Origin: Pelobium manganitolerans
Lineage (GTDB): Bacteria > Bacteroidota > Bacteroidia > Sphingobacteriales > Sphingobacteriaceae
Assembly (NCBI RefSeq): GCF_003609575.1
Contig: NZ_MBTA01000003.1
Span: forward strand, 62,001-126,000
Length of the DNA stretch: 64,000 nt
Reading direction: 5' to 3'
The first letter of the stretch is position 1, and each line of letters starts with the position of its first letter. Shown here in pieces: positions 50,704 through 60,589 of this stretch. The position numbers and the translations under genes were made by a program. The notes under the pieces were generated by a model. The model was not told where the DNA came from and made no database searches. It saw only the letters and a list, made by a program, of their open reading frames with translations.

Positions 50704-51459
50704 ATGCTAAAAAAAGATCGCTACCAAGCCTTTGTTGATTATTTTTCAAAACATCAGCCAGAGGCAGAAACGGAGCTAAAATATACCAACCCATTTGAGC
50801 TATTAATTGCGGTTATCCTTTCTGCACAATGCACCGATAAACGCATTAACCAAATTACACCAAAACTGTTTGAACGTTATCCAACGCCAGAATCTTTGGC
50901 AAGTTCCACCGTGGAGGAGGTTTTTAGCTATATCCGTTCGGTAAGCTACCCTAACAACAAGGCAAAGCACTTGGTGGGCATGGCTAAAATTTTGCTGCAC
51001 GAGTTTGGTGGCGTAGTGCCAGAGGATGTTAAAGATTTGCAAAAGATGCCGGGCGTTGGCCGTAAAACAGCCAACGTGATAGCGTCTGTTATTTACAATG
51101 CACCTGCAATGGCGGTAGACACGCATGTTTTCCGCGTATCAAACCGCTTGGGTTTAACCAGCAATGCCACAACGCCCTTAGCGGTAGAAAAGCAATTGGT
51201 AAAATATCTGCCACAAGATAAAATTCACGTGGCGCACCACTGGCTTATATTACACGGACGTTACATTTGTGTAGCACGCAACCCAAAATGTGATATTTGT
51301 CCTATCAGTTATTTTTGCCGCTATTTTGAAAAAAATAATACGCCAAGTGCACTGTTAAAAAAAGAGGCGGAGCTAGCTAAAAAAGCGAGGCTGAAAGCGG
51401 ATAAGACGAAAAAAGATAAAATAGCTAAAGAGCTGAAAAAAAGAGCGGTGCAAAACTAA
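50704..51459 (+). CDS. nth: Endonuclease III
   Basis: A 251-residue base-excision DNA glycosylase/AP-lyase. A helix-hairpin-helix with the catalytic lysine (MPGVGRKTANVIAS), the catalytic Asp (AVDTHVFRVSNRLGL) and a C-x6-C-x2-C-x5-C Fe-S cluster (about residues 198-214) are visible. It removes oxidised pyrimidines. The extra C-terminal tail of about 30 lysine-rich residues is beyond the usual Nth length. Confidence 0.9.
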   Translation: MLKKDRYQAFVDYFSKHQPEAETELKYTNPFELLIAVILSAQCTDKRINQITPKLFERYPTPESLASSTVEEVFSYIRSVSYPNNKAKHLVGMAKILLHEFGGVVPEDVKDLQKMPGVGRKTANVIASVIYNAPAMAVDTHVFRVSNRLGLTSNATTPLAVEKQLVKYLPQDKIHVAHHWLILHGRYICVARNPKCDICPISYFCRYFEKNNTPSALLKKEAELAKKARLKADKTKKDKIAKELKKRAVQN

Positions 51460-51592
51460 TGGATTTTGCTTTTTATATTTTGCGCACAATTAACTAAGTT
51501 TAATTTCTTATAAATTTTTATATACCAAAAATATTAGCAATTTTTGCACGTTTAAATTTCAGGAACCAAACAAATACTAAAAATATTATTAG

Positions 51593-52609
51593 ATGAGCGC
51601 AGGTAACGAAAAACTGAAGGCTTTACAGCTAACGCTAGATAAATTAGAAAAATCATACGGTAAAGGTGCCGTAATGAAACTGGGCGATGCCCCTGTAGAA
51701 GCTATTGAAGCCATATCAACCGGATCTTTGGGATTAGATATCGCATTGGGGATTGGCGGTGTGCCAAAAGGCAGAGTTATTGAAATTTACGGACCAGAGT
51801 CTTCCGGTAAAACCACTTTAGCTACACACATTATCGCCGAAGCACAGAAAAAAGGTGGCATTGCCGCTATTGTGGATGCCGAGCACGCTTTTGATCAGTT
51901 TTACGCAAAAAAATTAGGTGTTGATATCGAGAACTTGCTGATTTCGCAACCAGACAACGGCGAACAGGCTTTAGAAATTGCAGATAATTTAATCCGCTCC
52001 GGCGCTATTGACGTTATCGTGATCGACTCGGTAGCGGCTTTGGTGCCTAAAGGCGAGATTGAAGGCGAAATGGGCGATTCTAAAATGGGTTTGCAAGCAC
52101 GTTTAATGTCGCAGGCTTTACGTAAGCTAACCGGTACCATTAGCAAAACCAATTGCTGCTGTATCTTCATCAACCAATTGCGTGATAAAATTGGGGTAAT
52201 GTTTGGTAATCCAGAAACTACCACCGGTGGTAACGCTCTAAAGTTTTACGCTTCTGTACGTTTGGATATCCGCCGTATTGCCCAAATTAAGGATAGCGAC
52301 GAAGTTGCCGGCAACCGGGTTAAGGTGAAAATTGTTAAGAACAAAGTGGCGCCACCTTTCCGTATTGCAGAGTTTGATGTGATGTTTGGCCAAGGGATTT
52401 CTAAAGTTGGCGAAATTGTAGATTTGGGCGTGGAGTACGGCATCGTTAAAAAAGCAGGATCTTGGTTTAGCTATGGCGATACCAAATTGGGCCAGGGCCG
52501 TGATGCGGTAAAACAGTTATTGCTAGATAACCCAGAACTTTCTGACGAATTAGAAAACAAAATTAAAGAAGCGGTTTCGGGCGTAACCTTGATAGTTGAG
52601 CCAGAATAG
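51593..52609 (+). CDS. recA: Recombinase A
   Basis: A 338-residue RecA. The P-loop is GPESSGKTT; the L1/L2 DNA-binding and MAW regions ([10 protein letters not shown], then [20 protein letters not shown] and [20 protein letters not shown]) match RecA closely. It lacks a long acidic C-terminus. It performs strand exchange and triggers the SOS response. It is followed by a strong terminator. Confidence 0.95.
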   Translation: MSAGNEKLKALQLTLDKLEKSYGKGAVMKLGDAPVEAIEAISTGSLGLDIALGIGGVPKGRVIEIYGPESSGKTTLATHIIAEAQKKGGIAAIVDAEHAFDQFYAKKLGVDIENLLISQPDNGEQALEIADNLIRSGAIDVIVIDSVAALVPKGEIEGEMGDSKMGLQARLMSQALRKLTGTISKTNCCCIFINQLRDKIGVMFGNPETTTGGNALKFYASVRLDIRRIAQIKDSDEVAGNRVKVKIVKNKVAPPFRIAEFDVMFGQGISKVGEIVDLGVEYGIVKKAGSWFSYGDTKLGQGRDAVKQLLLDNPELSDELENKIKEAVSGVTLIVEPE

Positions 52610-52633
52610 CGGTAAGAAGTTTCCGAGAATATA

Positions 52634-52663
52634 AGCAACATCGGCAAGGGTGTTGCTTTTTTT
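52634..52663 (+). terminator. Rho-independent terminator of recA
   Basis: AGCAACA and TGTTGCT form a 7-bp stem with a 10-nt loop, followed by a run of seven Ts. It ends recA transcription. Confidence 0.82.
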
Positions 52664-52719
52664 GTGAACAATAATTGCTATGCAGATTATGTTTGTTTTA
52701 GTTTTTATATTTTAGCCTT

Positions 52720-53031
52720 ATGGAAGAACAGAACGACAACCAACTAAATATAGAGCTATCCGAAGAAATGGCAGAAGGTACTTACGCCAACTTAGCCGTC
52801 ATTACCCATTCAAACAGTGAATTTGTGTTAGACTTTATCCGGGTGATGCCAGGTGTGCCAAAAGCGAAAGTGAAAAGTCGCGTATTACTTACGCCCGATC
52901 ACGCAAAACGCTTAATGAACGCCTTAGCAGAAAACATAGCCAAGTATGAAATGGTAAACGGCAAAATAAAGGTTGGCGGCGAAGACGGTGGGATGCCTTT
53001 TAATTTTGGCGGACCAACTGCCCAAGCATAA
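52720..53031 (+). CDS. DUF3467 protein
   Basis: A 103-residue protein matching the DUF3467 pattern: EEMAEGTYANLAVITHSNSE, then FVLDFIRVMPGVPKAKVKSR, then LLTPDHAKRLMNALAENIAK. The function is unknown; the family is small and widespread in bacteria. Confidence 0.82.
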   Translation: MEEQNDNQLNIELSEEMAEGTYANLAVITHSNSEFVLDFIRVMPGVPKAKVKSRVLLTPDHAKRLMNALAENIAKYEMVNGKIKVGGEDGGMPFNFGGPTAQA

Positions 53032-53044
53032 GCTGTAAAAGAAA

Positions 53045-53062
53045 TGAGGCCTTGCGGCCTCA
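53045..53062. terminator. Convergent hairpin terminator
   Basis: TGAGGCC and GGCCTCA form a 7-bp stem around TTGC between two convergent genes. The minus strand has a TTTCTTTT-like stretch afterwards, so it can serve both directions. Confidence 0.6.
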
Positions 53063-53083
53063 AATCTTACACACACGCAAAAA

Positions 53084-53521
53084 CTATTCTTTCGCCTTTT
53101 TAAGCAAGGCAATCTCTTTTTTCAAACTTTCGATAGTTTGTTGTTGTTCTTGGATAGCGGCAACCATCACAGGAATTAACTTTTCGGCATCTAGCTCGCG
53201 GTAGCGGGCTGTACCCAAACTGTTTTTGCCGTTGCTGAAACTTTTGTAATGTGTTTTAATCAAACTAGGCGTTGCACTTGCTGCACTCTGCAAGCTAAAA
53301 CCAAATTGTTGTGCTTCGCTCAGTTTTAATTTCGGATATTTTTCAGTGTTGTATCGGTATACGATAGGCTCCAGAAGCATCAGTTTCTGCACAGGCGCTT
53401 CAATATTAAGAACATCCGTTTTTAAATCGCTTTCGTTGATTTGTTGCGCAAAGCTATCATAGGTAAAATGTAGGGTCAGGCCTAGCACAAGGCTAAGCTT
53501 AAGTGTTTTGCTGAAAATCAT
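53084..53521 (-). CDS. Secreted protein with tail-fibre chaperone-like segment
   Basis: A 145-residue protein with a signal peptide (MIFSKTLKLSLVLGLTLHFT, cut near SFAQQ). Residues 75-145 resemble the intramolecular chaperone (peptidase S74-type) seen at the ends of phage fibres and in many Bacteroidota proteins: RYRELDAEKLIPVMVAAIQE, then a coiled-coil. It lacks the full S74 domain, so it is probably a truncated or simplified relative. Function unknown. Confidence 0.6.
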   Translation of the reverse strand: MIFSKTLKLSLVLGLTLHFTYDSFAQQINESDLKTDVLNIEAPVQKLMLLEPIVYRYNTEKYPKLKLSEAQQFGFSLQSAASATPSLIKTHYKSFSNGKNSLGTARYRELDAEKLIPVMVAAIQEQQQTIESLKKEIALLKKAKE

Positions 53522-53567
53522 TGTTAAGTTTTACGATGAATACTAATTGACTAATAAAAAGGTTCAA

Positions 53568-53849
53568 TTAGCTTTCGGGCGGGGGGCTGGCGTAAAACGG
53601 TTTGTGATTTTTATAATTTGGAGATAGCGGCGCGCGCACAATTTGGACGCTCAAAACTTTATGCCATGCAAATAGGCCGGCCGGGCCAATCAGCACATCA
53701 TTAAAATGTTCCTGCTCGTCTTGCGTTTCCGAGTTCTGGGCAATTTCTTCTGTAGAAACATTTTTTGTGTTGCAATCCAAAGTATTGCAAATGCCGATGC
53801 CTAAACACAGCAAAAACAGAAAAGAGAATATGTGCGTCGCGGTTTTCAA
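53568..53849 (-). CDS. Small exported hypothetical protein
   Basis: A 93-residue protein with a hydrophobic N-terminal segment (HIFSFLFLLCLGIGICNTL) and a proline-rich end (NYKNHKPFYASPPPES). A -7-like box TATCTTTG lies at 53860-53867, 11 nt before the ATG. No family recognised. Confidence 0.5.
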   Translation of the reverse strand: MKTATHIFSFLFLLCLGIGICNTLDCNTKNVSTEEIAQNSETQDEQEHFNDVLIGPAGLFAWHKVLSVQIVRAPLSPNYKNHKPFYASPPPES

Positions 53850-53956
53850 TGATATGCATCAAAGATATTGTTTGACTTTTATTACGGAAATTTTGGACAC
53901 CCTTTTTTAAGTAACGATATTGTGCATTCTTTAAATTAACAGCCAAACATTAAATC

Positions 53957-54790
53957 ATGGAACAGCAAAAATTTAGCAAAGAGAATTTTGAAATAGCAGG
54001 TTTTAACGCTAAGCCCATTGTTGGCGATATCACCTACGCCAATAGCTACCCAGATTATTTAGTGATTTTTGTACACGGCAACAAGGGTTTTAAAGATTGG
54101 GGCGCACACCATTTAACCGCTGCGCGTTTTGCCGCCGCGGGAATTTATTTTTTAAAGTTTAATTTTTCGCACAGCGGGGTAAAGCCGGATGACCTTTCTG
54201 ATATCAAGGACTTAGAAACTTTTTCTTTAAATACGCCCATCAAAGAGCTTTTTGATTTAGATAAAGTGATTGCATATGCACAAGACAAGTTTCCGCATTT
54301 GCAAATTGTATTATTAGGCCACAGCCGTGGTGGCGGTTTAAGTATTTTGCAAACTGCAAAGGATAAGCGTGTGGCAAAGCTCATTACTTTAGCAGCGCTT
54401 GAAGATTTTAGAAAACTTTGGAAACCCGAAGAGGAAGCAGCGTGGCGAGAAACTGGTGTAAATTACACAGAGAATAGCCGAACAAAGCAGATGTTTCCGC
54501 GCTCGGTGGTTTTATTAAACGATGTTTTAGAAAATCAAGAGATATTAGATACAAAAAAAGCCGCAAAACAGATGAATGTACCTTGGCTAATTGTGCATGG
54601 CACAGCAGACGTTGCGGTTGATGTTTCTGTAGCCGAAGAATTTCATCAGTTACAGCCAAAAAGCGAATTGTTAGTGATAAATAATGCAGACCATGTTTTT
54701 GGGGCAGTACATCCTTACACCATAACTGACCTTCCGGCAGATTTGCAAACGGCAGTAGATGCTTCTATCAAATTTGTATTAAAGCAATAA
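53957..54790 (+). CDS. Alpha/beta hydrolase
   Basis: A 277-residue alpha/beta hydrolase. The nucleophile elbow is GHSRGG, an oxyanion-like FVHGNKGF is near residue 36, the acid is in HGTADVAVDV and the His in NADHVFGAVHPY. It is a soluble serine hydrolase; the substrate is unknown. It is complete and transcribed alone between two divergent clusters. Confidence 0.85.
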   Translation: MEQQKFSKENFEIAGFNAKPIVGDITYANSYPDYLVIFVHGNKGFKDWGAHHLTAARFAAAGIYFLKFNFSHSGVKPDDLSDIKDLETFSLNTPIKELFDLDKVIAYAQDKFPHLQIVLLGHSRGGGLSILQTAKDKRVAKLITLAALEDFRKLWKPEEEAAWRETGVNYTENSRTKQMFPRSVVLLNDVLENQEILDTKKAAKQMNVPWLIVHGTADVAVDVSVAEEFHQLQPKSELLVINNADHVFGAVHPYTITDLPADLQTAVDASIKFVLKQ

Positions 54791-54860
54791 ATGAACAGAA
54801 GTTGATGCGCATTTGGAAATAGAGCAGACCTTCGGCATTACTGCCTAAGTTTGTACCCAC

Positions 54861-54892
54861 AAAAAAAGGCCAGGGAATAATCCTTGGCCTTC
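54861..54892 (-). terminator. Terminator of gldJ
   Basis: On the minus strand, AAGGCCA(A)GG and CCTGGCCTT form a hairpin followed by a run of seven Ts, about 25 nt past the gldJ stop codon. Confidence 0.72.
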
Positions 54893-54915
54893 TAGTATAA
54901 ACATAAACTGTGTTT

Positions 54916-56559
54916 TTATTTTTTGAAGCCTACGCGCGATTTAGGTTGTTTAAACTGCGGTGTGCTTTTCTTGTTAATCTGCGGATCGCCCACACTGCTC
55001 ATGGCGCAACGGAAACCAATCTCGGCACTTGCCTCACCTTGGTCCAAATACCTTCTGGTTCCAGGGTTTAGCCAGTAAGCTCTATCGTTCCATGAACCAC
55101 CTTTGTAAACCTTAGAACGGTCGTTCACCAAAGTGATTTTTCCGTACAAGTCTAAGTTCTGCGGGTCTAAGTAGCCACGTTGGTCGGCATCAAAAGTTGG
55201 TTTCAGCACTGGCATTTTGGTGGTGTCAATAGCCGTCGGCGTGCTTGGGCTAGGCTCTGTTATGTTGCCGTATTTTGAGGCTAGCTTTGCATATGGGTCT
55301 TTTTTGCCCGAGTGCGCATCAACTTTAACCGGCATATTGCTTTTGCCTAAAGTTACTATTTGGCCATTGGTGTCGTACTCGTTATTTTTAAAATCGTTAC
55401 CTCTAAAAGGGTTAAAATCTTCCACCTTATCAAATGAGGCTTGGCGGTAGGTGTCGTAAACCCACTCGCTTACGTTGCCGGCCATGTTGTACAAACCAAA
55501 ATCATTAGGCATGTAAGCTTTTACCGGGGCGGTAATATCGGCACCGTCGTTCAAATATCCGGCAACACCCATGTTATCACCTTCGCCACGTTTAAAGTTG
55601 GCGTAAATTAAACCGCGGGTATTTTTTTGTGCAGATCTGATTCCCAAACCGTACCAAGGATAAATTTTGTTATTGTTTACAATGTTATTGTTGGCCGTAC
55701 CAATTAAAGCTAAAGCCGCATATTCCCACTCGGCTTCTGTTGGTAGGCGGTATCTGCCAGGCGTAAACACGCCGTCTTCAATGCGTGCGTAGCGTTGCTC
55801 GTTCCCTTTTCCTTTTGCTGGTGTGCCGGCAGAAGCGGTTGGGTTCAATACTTTAGGTGCGCCTTTGCCTTTATCTTCGTATTGGCCGTTAAGGTATAAA
55901 TCTAAGCTAAACGGTTCGGTACTAACGGTGTTTGTGCCTTTGCCACCGCCTTTAGCGTTGCCGCCTTTTGCGGTAGAGTAAGTTTTCCAATCGCTCAAGA
56001 TGTTTTTGTTTCTTAGCAAGTTTTCATTTACTACGTTGGTTCTCCAATCGCAATAAGCCACGGCTTGTTCCCAAGTTACGCCCACAACCGGATACTCTTG
56101 ATAAGCCGGATGCCTTAAATAATTGTTTACGTAAGGCTCATTGTAAGCCAAAGGGCTTCTCCAAACCAAAGTATCTGGCAAAGCCTCGTAATACCATCTT
56201 GGGTCTTGCGGAACTTCCCTAATCCAGTTCAAATATTCTAGCCAGTCGATATTTGCTACTTCGGTTTCGTCCATATAAAAAGTAGCTACGGTAACTCGCC
56301 TTTTTGGTGCAGCGTAATCAAAACCAATATCATCGATGTTTGAACCGCCCATTACAAAAGTACCGCCTTCAATATGCACTAAGCCAGGACCTGGGGTAGG
56401 TTTCACTTTTTTAGATACTTGAAGCGAGCCTGCTCTTTTAGCGTTGTACGCCGCACCGGTTTTTTTGGATACGCCGGCGCTACCAGATTTTTTGCAAGAC
56501 GATACTGCCATAGTTAAGGCAATACATGCAGCAAGTACAGGTAAGGTGTTTTTTCTCAT
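54916..56559 (-). CDS. gldJ: Gliding motility/T9SS lipoprotein GldJ
   Basis: A 547-residue lipoprotein. The signal ends at VSSC (Cys22). The sulfatase-modifying-factor fold appears in HIEGGTFVMGGSN, YRLPTEAEWEYAA, NMAGNVSEWVYD and KGGSWNDRAYW. GldJ is an outer-membrane lipoprotein needed for T9SS assembly in flavobacteria. It sits divergently beside porU and porV, the same neighbourhood as in Flavobacterium. GldK has a similar fold, but the context favours GldJ. Confidence 0.82.
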   Translation of the reverse strand: MRKNTLPVLAACIALTMAVSSCKKSGSAGVSKKTGAAYNAKRAGSLQVSKKVKPTPGPGLVHIEGGTFVMGGSNIDDIGFDYAAPKRRVTVATFYMDETEVANIDWLEYLNWIREVPQDPRWYYEALPDTLVWRSPLAYNEPYVNNYLRHPAYQEYPVVGVTWEQAVAYCDWRTNVVNENLLRNKNILSDWKTYSTAKGGNAKGGGKGTNTVSTEPFSLDLYLNGQYEDKGKGAPKVLNPTASAGTPAKGKGNEQRYARIEDGVFTPGRYRLPTEAEWEYAALALIGTANNNIVNNNKIYPWYGLGIRSAQKNTRGLIYANFKRGEGDNMGVAGYLNDGADITAPVKAYMPNDFGLYNMAGNVSEWVYDTYRQASFDKVEDFNPFRGNDFKNNEYDTNGQIVTLGKSNMPVKVDAHSGKKDPYAKLASKYGNITEPSPSTPTAIDTTKMPVLKPTFDADQRGYLDPQNLDLYGKITLVNDRSKVYKGGSWNDRAYWLNPGTRRYLDQGEASAEIGFRCAMSSVGDPQINKKSTPQFKQPKSRVGFKK

Positions 56560-56577
56560 TGTGCTTTATTGTGTTTT

Positions 56578-56585
56578 CAAAGCTA
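56578..56585 (-). promoter_or_regulatory. -7 box for gldJ
   Basis: TAGCTTTG on the minus strand matches TAnnTTTG and ends 19 nt before the gldJ ATG. Confidence 0.5.
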
Positions 56586-56719
56586 AAAATAAAATTTCTG
56601 ATTAATCTAATTGATATGTTTAAAATTGCATGATTAACCAGCAAATGCTTCTCAATATTTTATATATTGAAACGGCTAAGCGCAATAATAGTTACAATAA
56701 AGATAAATAAATTTTTGGT

Positions 56720-59700
56720 TTGAAAAACATTGTATATAAGCTGTTTAGCCCGATATTGTTTTTCTTGGCGCTTTATAGCCCTCTTTTTGCCCAAAACCCG
56801 CTAAACCACTACCAGCTTCAATGGCCTTCAGATACGCTTAGGTTTTTTAGCCATAATAAACTAACAAAAAATACTTTTTTCCCTCGATATGATTTTGCTG
56901 TTTTTGGAAGCGTACCCTCTGTTTACCTAAAAATACCTGTTAATAAAGCCGACCAGCAGGTTGAAGTTCAGGTAGGTAAACAATCAAGAGCGGTATTGCC
57001 AGCAGGTTTTACAGATGGCGATAAAATTAAATCCGATCTGCAGATTAACTACCATACCGTTATCGAACATGGCCAAAACTACCTATTGTTAAGCTTTTTG
57101 CCCGTCATCAAGAATCCGGATGGCACTTATCAAAAGGTAGAGGAATTTAGTTTGACCATGAATGCAGTGTCCGTTAGGGGCGCAGGGTCCAATGTTGCAA
57201 ATGCTCAGCCTGCAAACTCGGTATTGGCTAACGGCCGCTGGTATAAAATCGCGGTTGCGGCAAAGGGGATTTATAAATTGGATTACAATTTTTTGAAGAA
57301 GTTGGGTTTAGATGTATCCAATTTAGATCCGCGTAAGTTGCGGTTGTACGGCAATGGAGGGTATCAATTGCCACAGGCCAATAGCCAAAGCAGGCCGAAC
57401 GATCTGCAAGAGAACGCTATGTTTGCCGTTGGTGAGGCCGACGGACGGCTAGATACTGACGATTATTTTTTGTTTTATTATCCGGGAAATACCGAATGGA
57501 AACAAAATGCGCAGGGTTTGTTTGAACATCAGCAGAACGTTTACAGCGATAGTGCTTATTATTTCTTGTCTGCCGATTTGGGCTCGGCTAAGCGGATGCT
57601 TAATAATCAGACATCAGGTACGGTGCCTCAAATAACCAGCAATAGTTTTGATGATTATCAGCTGTACGAAAAAGATTTATACAGTGCAATTACTTCAAAC
57701 TTAAAATCGGGCAGAAACTGGTATGGCGAAGACTTTGAATTTACCAACAGTCGCGATTTTAACTTTAACCTGCCCGGTTTAATTGTTGGCGAGCCGCTTT
57801 GGGTAAAAACCCGGATGGCCATCCGCGCCAACGTAAGTTCTTTTGCACGGGTAAAACTGAACAATCAAAACTTGTACAATTTAACCGCCAATGCTGTTCC
57901 TCTAAATTTTGAAAGTGATTATGCGCAGGCGGTATCGCAAACGGCGAACATCTCTGCACCGGCAAATCCAAACCTAAGCCTAAACATCAGTTATGATAAA
58001 AGTAGTTCTATGGCAAATGCCTGGTTAGATTTTGTGGAATTAAACTGCCGACGACAGTTTTTTCCTATCAACGGTTTTTTACAGTTTAGGGATAAAAACA
58101 CAGTGGGGCAAGGACTTGTACAGTTTAATTTGGGGGCGCAAAATATGGATTTGCAGGTTTGGGATGTCACTGATATGTACCATGCACGCGCGGTACAAGT
58201 ACAAAAAACAGCCAACGAAAGCCATTTTATTGCAGACGCGGGTATGCTCAAAGAATATGTGGCCTTTTTGCCTTCAGCTTTTCAAACGCCCGCTGCCCTT
58301 GGCGCTTTGCCCAATCAAAATTTACATGCTTTAACGCCAGCCGATTTTTTAATTATCAGCGCGCCCGAATTTTTGAGCGAAGCAAGGCGTTTGGCCCAAT
58401 ATCGCAAAAATACTCAAGGTCTTAGCTACCATGTTGTTAGCAGTGAGCAAGTTTATAACGAGTTTTCTTCTGGAAAAAGAGATGCCAGCGCCATCCGCGA
58501 CTTTGTGAAAATGTTTTACGACCGCGCATCCGCAAATACGGCGTTACAGCCCAAATACCTTTTGCTTTTTGGCAAAGGTTCTTTTGACAACCGAATGTTG
58601 CAGTTTAAGCAGAACAATCTTCTGGTCACCTATCAATCTAAAAATTCTTTATCGCCCACGGCCAGCTATACCTCTGATGATTATTTTGCTTTGTTAGATG
58701 ACAATGAAGGTGATTTTTCTGAGGATTATAATGCCAATCCCGGCTTGTTGGACATCGCCGTAGGGCGCATCCCCGCAAAAAACGCGACAGAGGCAAAGGC
58801 CGTGGTAGATAAGCTGATAGCTTACGAGGCTAGTGCCAGTTTAGGGGCTTGGCGTAACAGCATTACTCTGGTGGCCGACGACGAAGATAATAACCTGCAC
58901 CTCAACCAGGCGGAAGCCAACGCAACGCTTGTTGCACAAAACAAAAATTACAACATCAGTAAAATTTATTTTGATGCTTATCCCCAAGAAATTGGCGCCG
59001 GTGGCACTACAAATCCGCAAGCAAAGGAAGCTTTAAACCAAGAAATAGCCGATGGCACCCTGCTAGTAAATTATACCGGCCATGGCGGTGAAGGCGGTTG
59101 GGCGCAGGAAAAAGTGTTGACCATTGACGATATCGAAAATTGGCAGAACAAAAATAAACTGCCGCTTATTTTCACGGCAACCTGTTCTTTTAGCCGTTGG
59201 GACGATCCAGAGCTGGTTTCTGCCGGTGAGCTGGCGCTGTTAAAACCCGAGGGCGGTGTGCCTTCTATTTTTAGCACCACGCGTATTGTATATTCTTCCT
59301 ATAATTTTGACCTAAACCAAAGTTTTTTAAAAGCACTTTTACAGGATATTCCAAATGGGCGCTTGCGCTTTGGCGATGTTTTCCGTGCGGCTAAAAACAA
59401 CAATATCGGCGGTTTAAACATTAATTCCAGAAACTTTACTTTATTGGGCGATCCAACCGCTTTGTTTCCTATCCCGCAACTGGGCGTGCACAGCACCACA
59501 CTGCCAGATACGCTTAAGGCAGGCGAAAAAGTAACCGTTAAAGGTGTGGTAACAAAAGCTGATGGCTCAACAGCCAGCAGTTTCAACGGTGTGCTTTATC
59601 CTATCTTATTTGATAAAGCCAGCACCATAAGAACTCTTGGGCAAGATGCCGGTTTAAACGGGAGCTATCCGCAAGCTTTTGAGGTGCAACAAAATGTGCT

Positions 59701-60547
59701 TTACAAAGGCAAAGCCAGCGTTGTTAATGGCTCATTCAGTTTTGATTTTTTGGTGCCACGGGATATTAATTTGAGTGTTGGGAAAGGAAAAATCAGCTAC
59801 TATGCCGGTAATGAGCTGAGTGATGCTTCCGGCTTTAGCGAAATAAAAGTTGGTGGAAGCAGCGCAAACAGCTCAAACGATAAAATTGGACCTACCATAA
59901 AGCTATATTTTAACGACCAAAATTTTGTATCCGGAGGAATTACAAGTCCGAATGCGGTATTGTTAGTTAAGCTTTTTGATGAAAGTGGAATTAATACCAC
60001 TGGAATTGGTATCGGCCATGATGTTGTAGCTACTTTGAGTTCTACGGATATGCCTGAAAAAAGTATCGTGTTAAACAATTACTATCAGGCTGATGTTGAC
60101 TCGTACCAATCTGGCGAAATAAAATACCCTTTCGAGAACTTGCTGCCCGGCCGTTACACTTTAAAGTTAAAAGCTTGGGATGTATTTAATAATTCGGCAG
60201 AGGAGTTGATAGATTTTGAGGTGAAGCATCAGGAAAAACTGAGTTTGGCCCATGTACTCAACTACCCAAATCCCTTTGTAAACCGCACCAGCTTTCAGTT
60301 TGAGCACAATTACCCCAATGAAGAATTGGAGGTGCAGGTGAACATAAAAACGGTAACGGGCAAGTTGGTGAAAACTATTAATCAGCAAATTTACAGCACC
60401 GGAAACCGGGTGAACAACATCTTTTGGGATGCCAAAGATGATTTCGGCGAGAAAATTGCACGCGGCATATACGTTTACGAGTTAAAAGTGCGTTGTATAA
60501 GCAACGGTGCGGTAGCTAAAAAAACCGAAAAGTTGCTGATACTTTAA
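56720..60547 (+). CDS. porU: T9SS sortase PorU (gingipain-like)
   Basis: A 1275-residue cell-surface cysteine protease. It cleaves the sorting domain from T9SS cargo and attaches it to the surface. A signal peptide is at residues 1-25; the C25 catalytic pair is H788 in TGHGGEGGW and C822 in TATCSFSRW. A C-terminal domain (LNYPNPFVN) is itself a T9SS-type CTD. The start is TTG at 56720. It lies upstream of porV, whose product carries cargo to PorU. Confidence 0.88.
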   Translation: MKNIVYKLFSPILFFLALYSPLFAQNPLNHYQLQWPSDTLRFFSHNKLTKNTFFPRYDFAVFGSVPSVYLKIPVNKADQQVEVQVGKQSRAVLPAGFTDGDKIKSDLQINYHTVIEHGQNYLLLSFLPVIKNPDGTYQKVEEFSLTMNAVSVRGAGSNVANAQPANSVLANGRWYKIAVAAKGIYKLDYNFLKKLGLDVSNLDPRKLRLYGNGGYQLPQANSQSRPNDLQENAMFAVGEADGRLDTDDYFLFYYPGNTEWKQNAQGLFEHQQNVYSDSAYYFLSADLGSAKRMLNNQTSGTVPQITSNSFDDYQLYEKDLYSAITSNLKSGRNWYGEDFEFTNSRDFNFNLPGLIVGEPLWVKTRMAIRANVSSFARVKLNNQNLYNLTANAVPLNFESDYAQAVSQTANISAPANPNLSLNISYDKSSSMANAWLDFVELNCRRQFFPINGFLQFRDKNTVGQGLVQFNLGAQNMDLQVWDVTDMYHARAVQVQKTANESHFIADAGMLKEYVAFLPSAFQTPAALGALPNQNLHALTPADFLIISAPEFLSEARRLAQYRKNTQGLSYHVVSSEQVYNEFSSGKRDASAIRDFVKMFYDRASANTALQPKYLLLFGKGSFDNRMLQFKQNNLLVTYQSKNSLSPTASYTSDDYFALLDDNEGDFSEDYNANPGLLDIAVGRIPAKNATEAKAVVDKLIAYEASASLGAWRNSITLVADDEDNNLHLNQAEANATLVAQNKNYNISKIYFDAYPQEIGAGGTTNPQAKEALNQEIADGTLLVNYTGHGGEGGWAQEKVLTIDDIENWQNKNKLPLIFTATCSFSRWDDPELVSAGELALLKPEGGVPSIFSTTRIVYSSYNFDLNQSFLKALLQDIPNGRLRFGDVFRAAKNNNIGGLNINSRNFTLLGDPTALFPIPQLGVHSTTLPDTLKAGEKVTVKGVVTKADGSTASSFNGVLYPILFDKASTIRTLGQDAGLNGSYPQAFEVQQNVLYKGKASVVNGSFSFDFLVPRDINLSVGKGKISYYAGNELSDASGFSEIKVGGSSANSSNDKIGPTIKLYFNDQNFVSGGITSPNAVLLVKLFDESGINTTGIGIGHDVVATLSSTDMPEKSIVLNNYYQADVDSYQSGEIKYPFENLLPGRYTLKLKAWDVFNNSAEELIDFEVKHQEKLSLAHVLNYPNPFVNRTSFQFEHNYPNEELEVQVNIKTVTGKLVKTINQQIYSTGNRVNNIFWDAKDDFGEKIARGIYVYELKVRCISNGAVAKKTEKLLIL

Positions 60548-60589
60548 CCTAAATCAATTATTATCGCTTATTAATTATAGTTTTACCAA

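Noticed and set aside
53084-53849. Toxin-antitoxin pair
   Set aside because: The two leftward genes are both secreted-protein-like, have no overlapping start and stop, and carry no toxin or DNA-binding motif.
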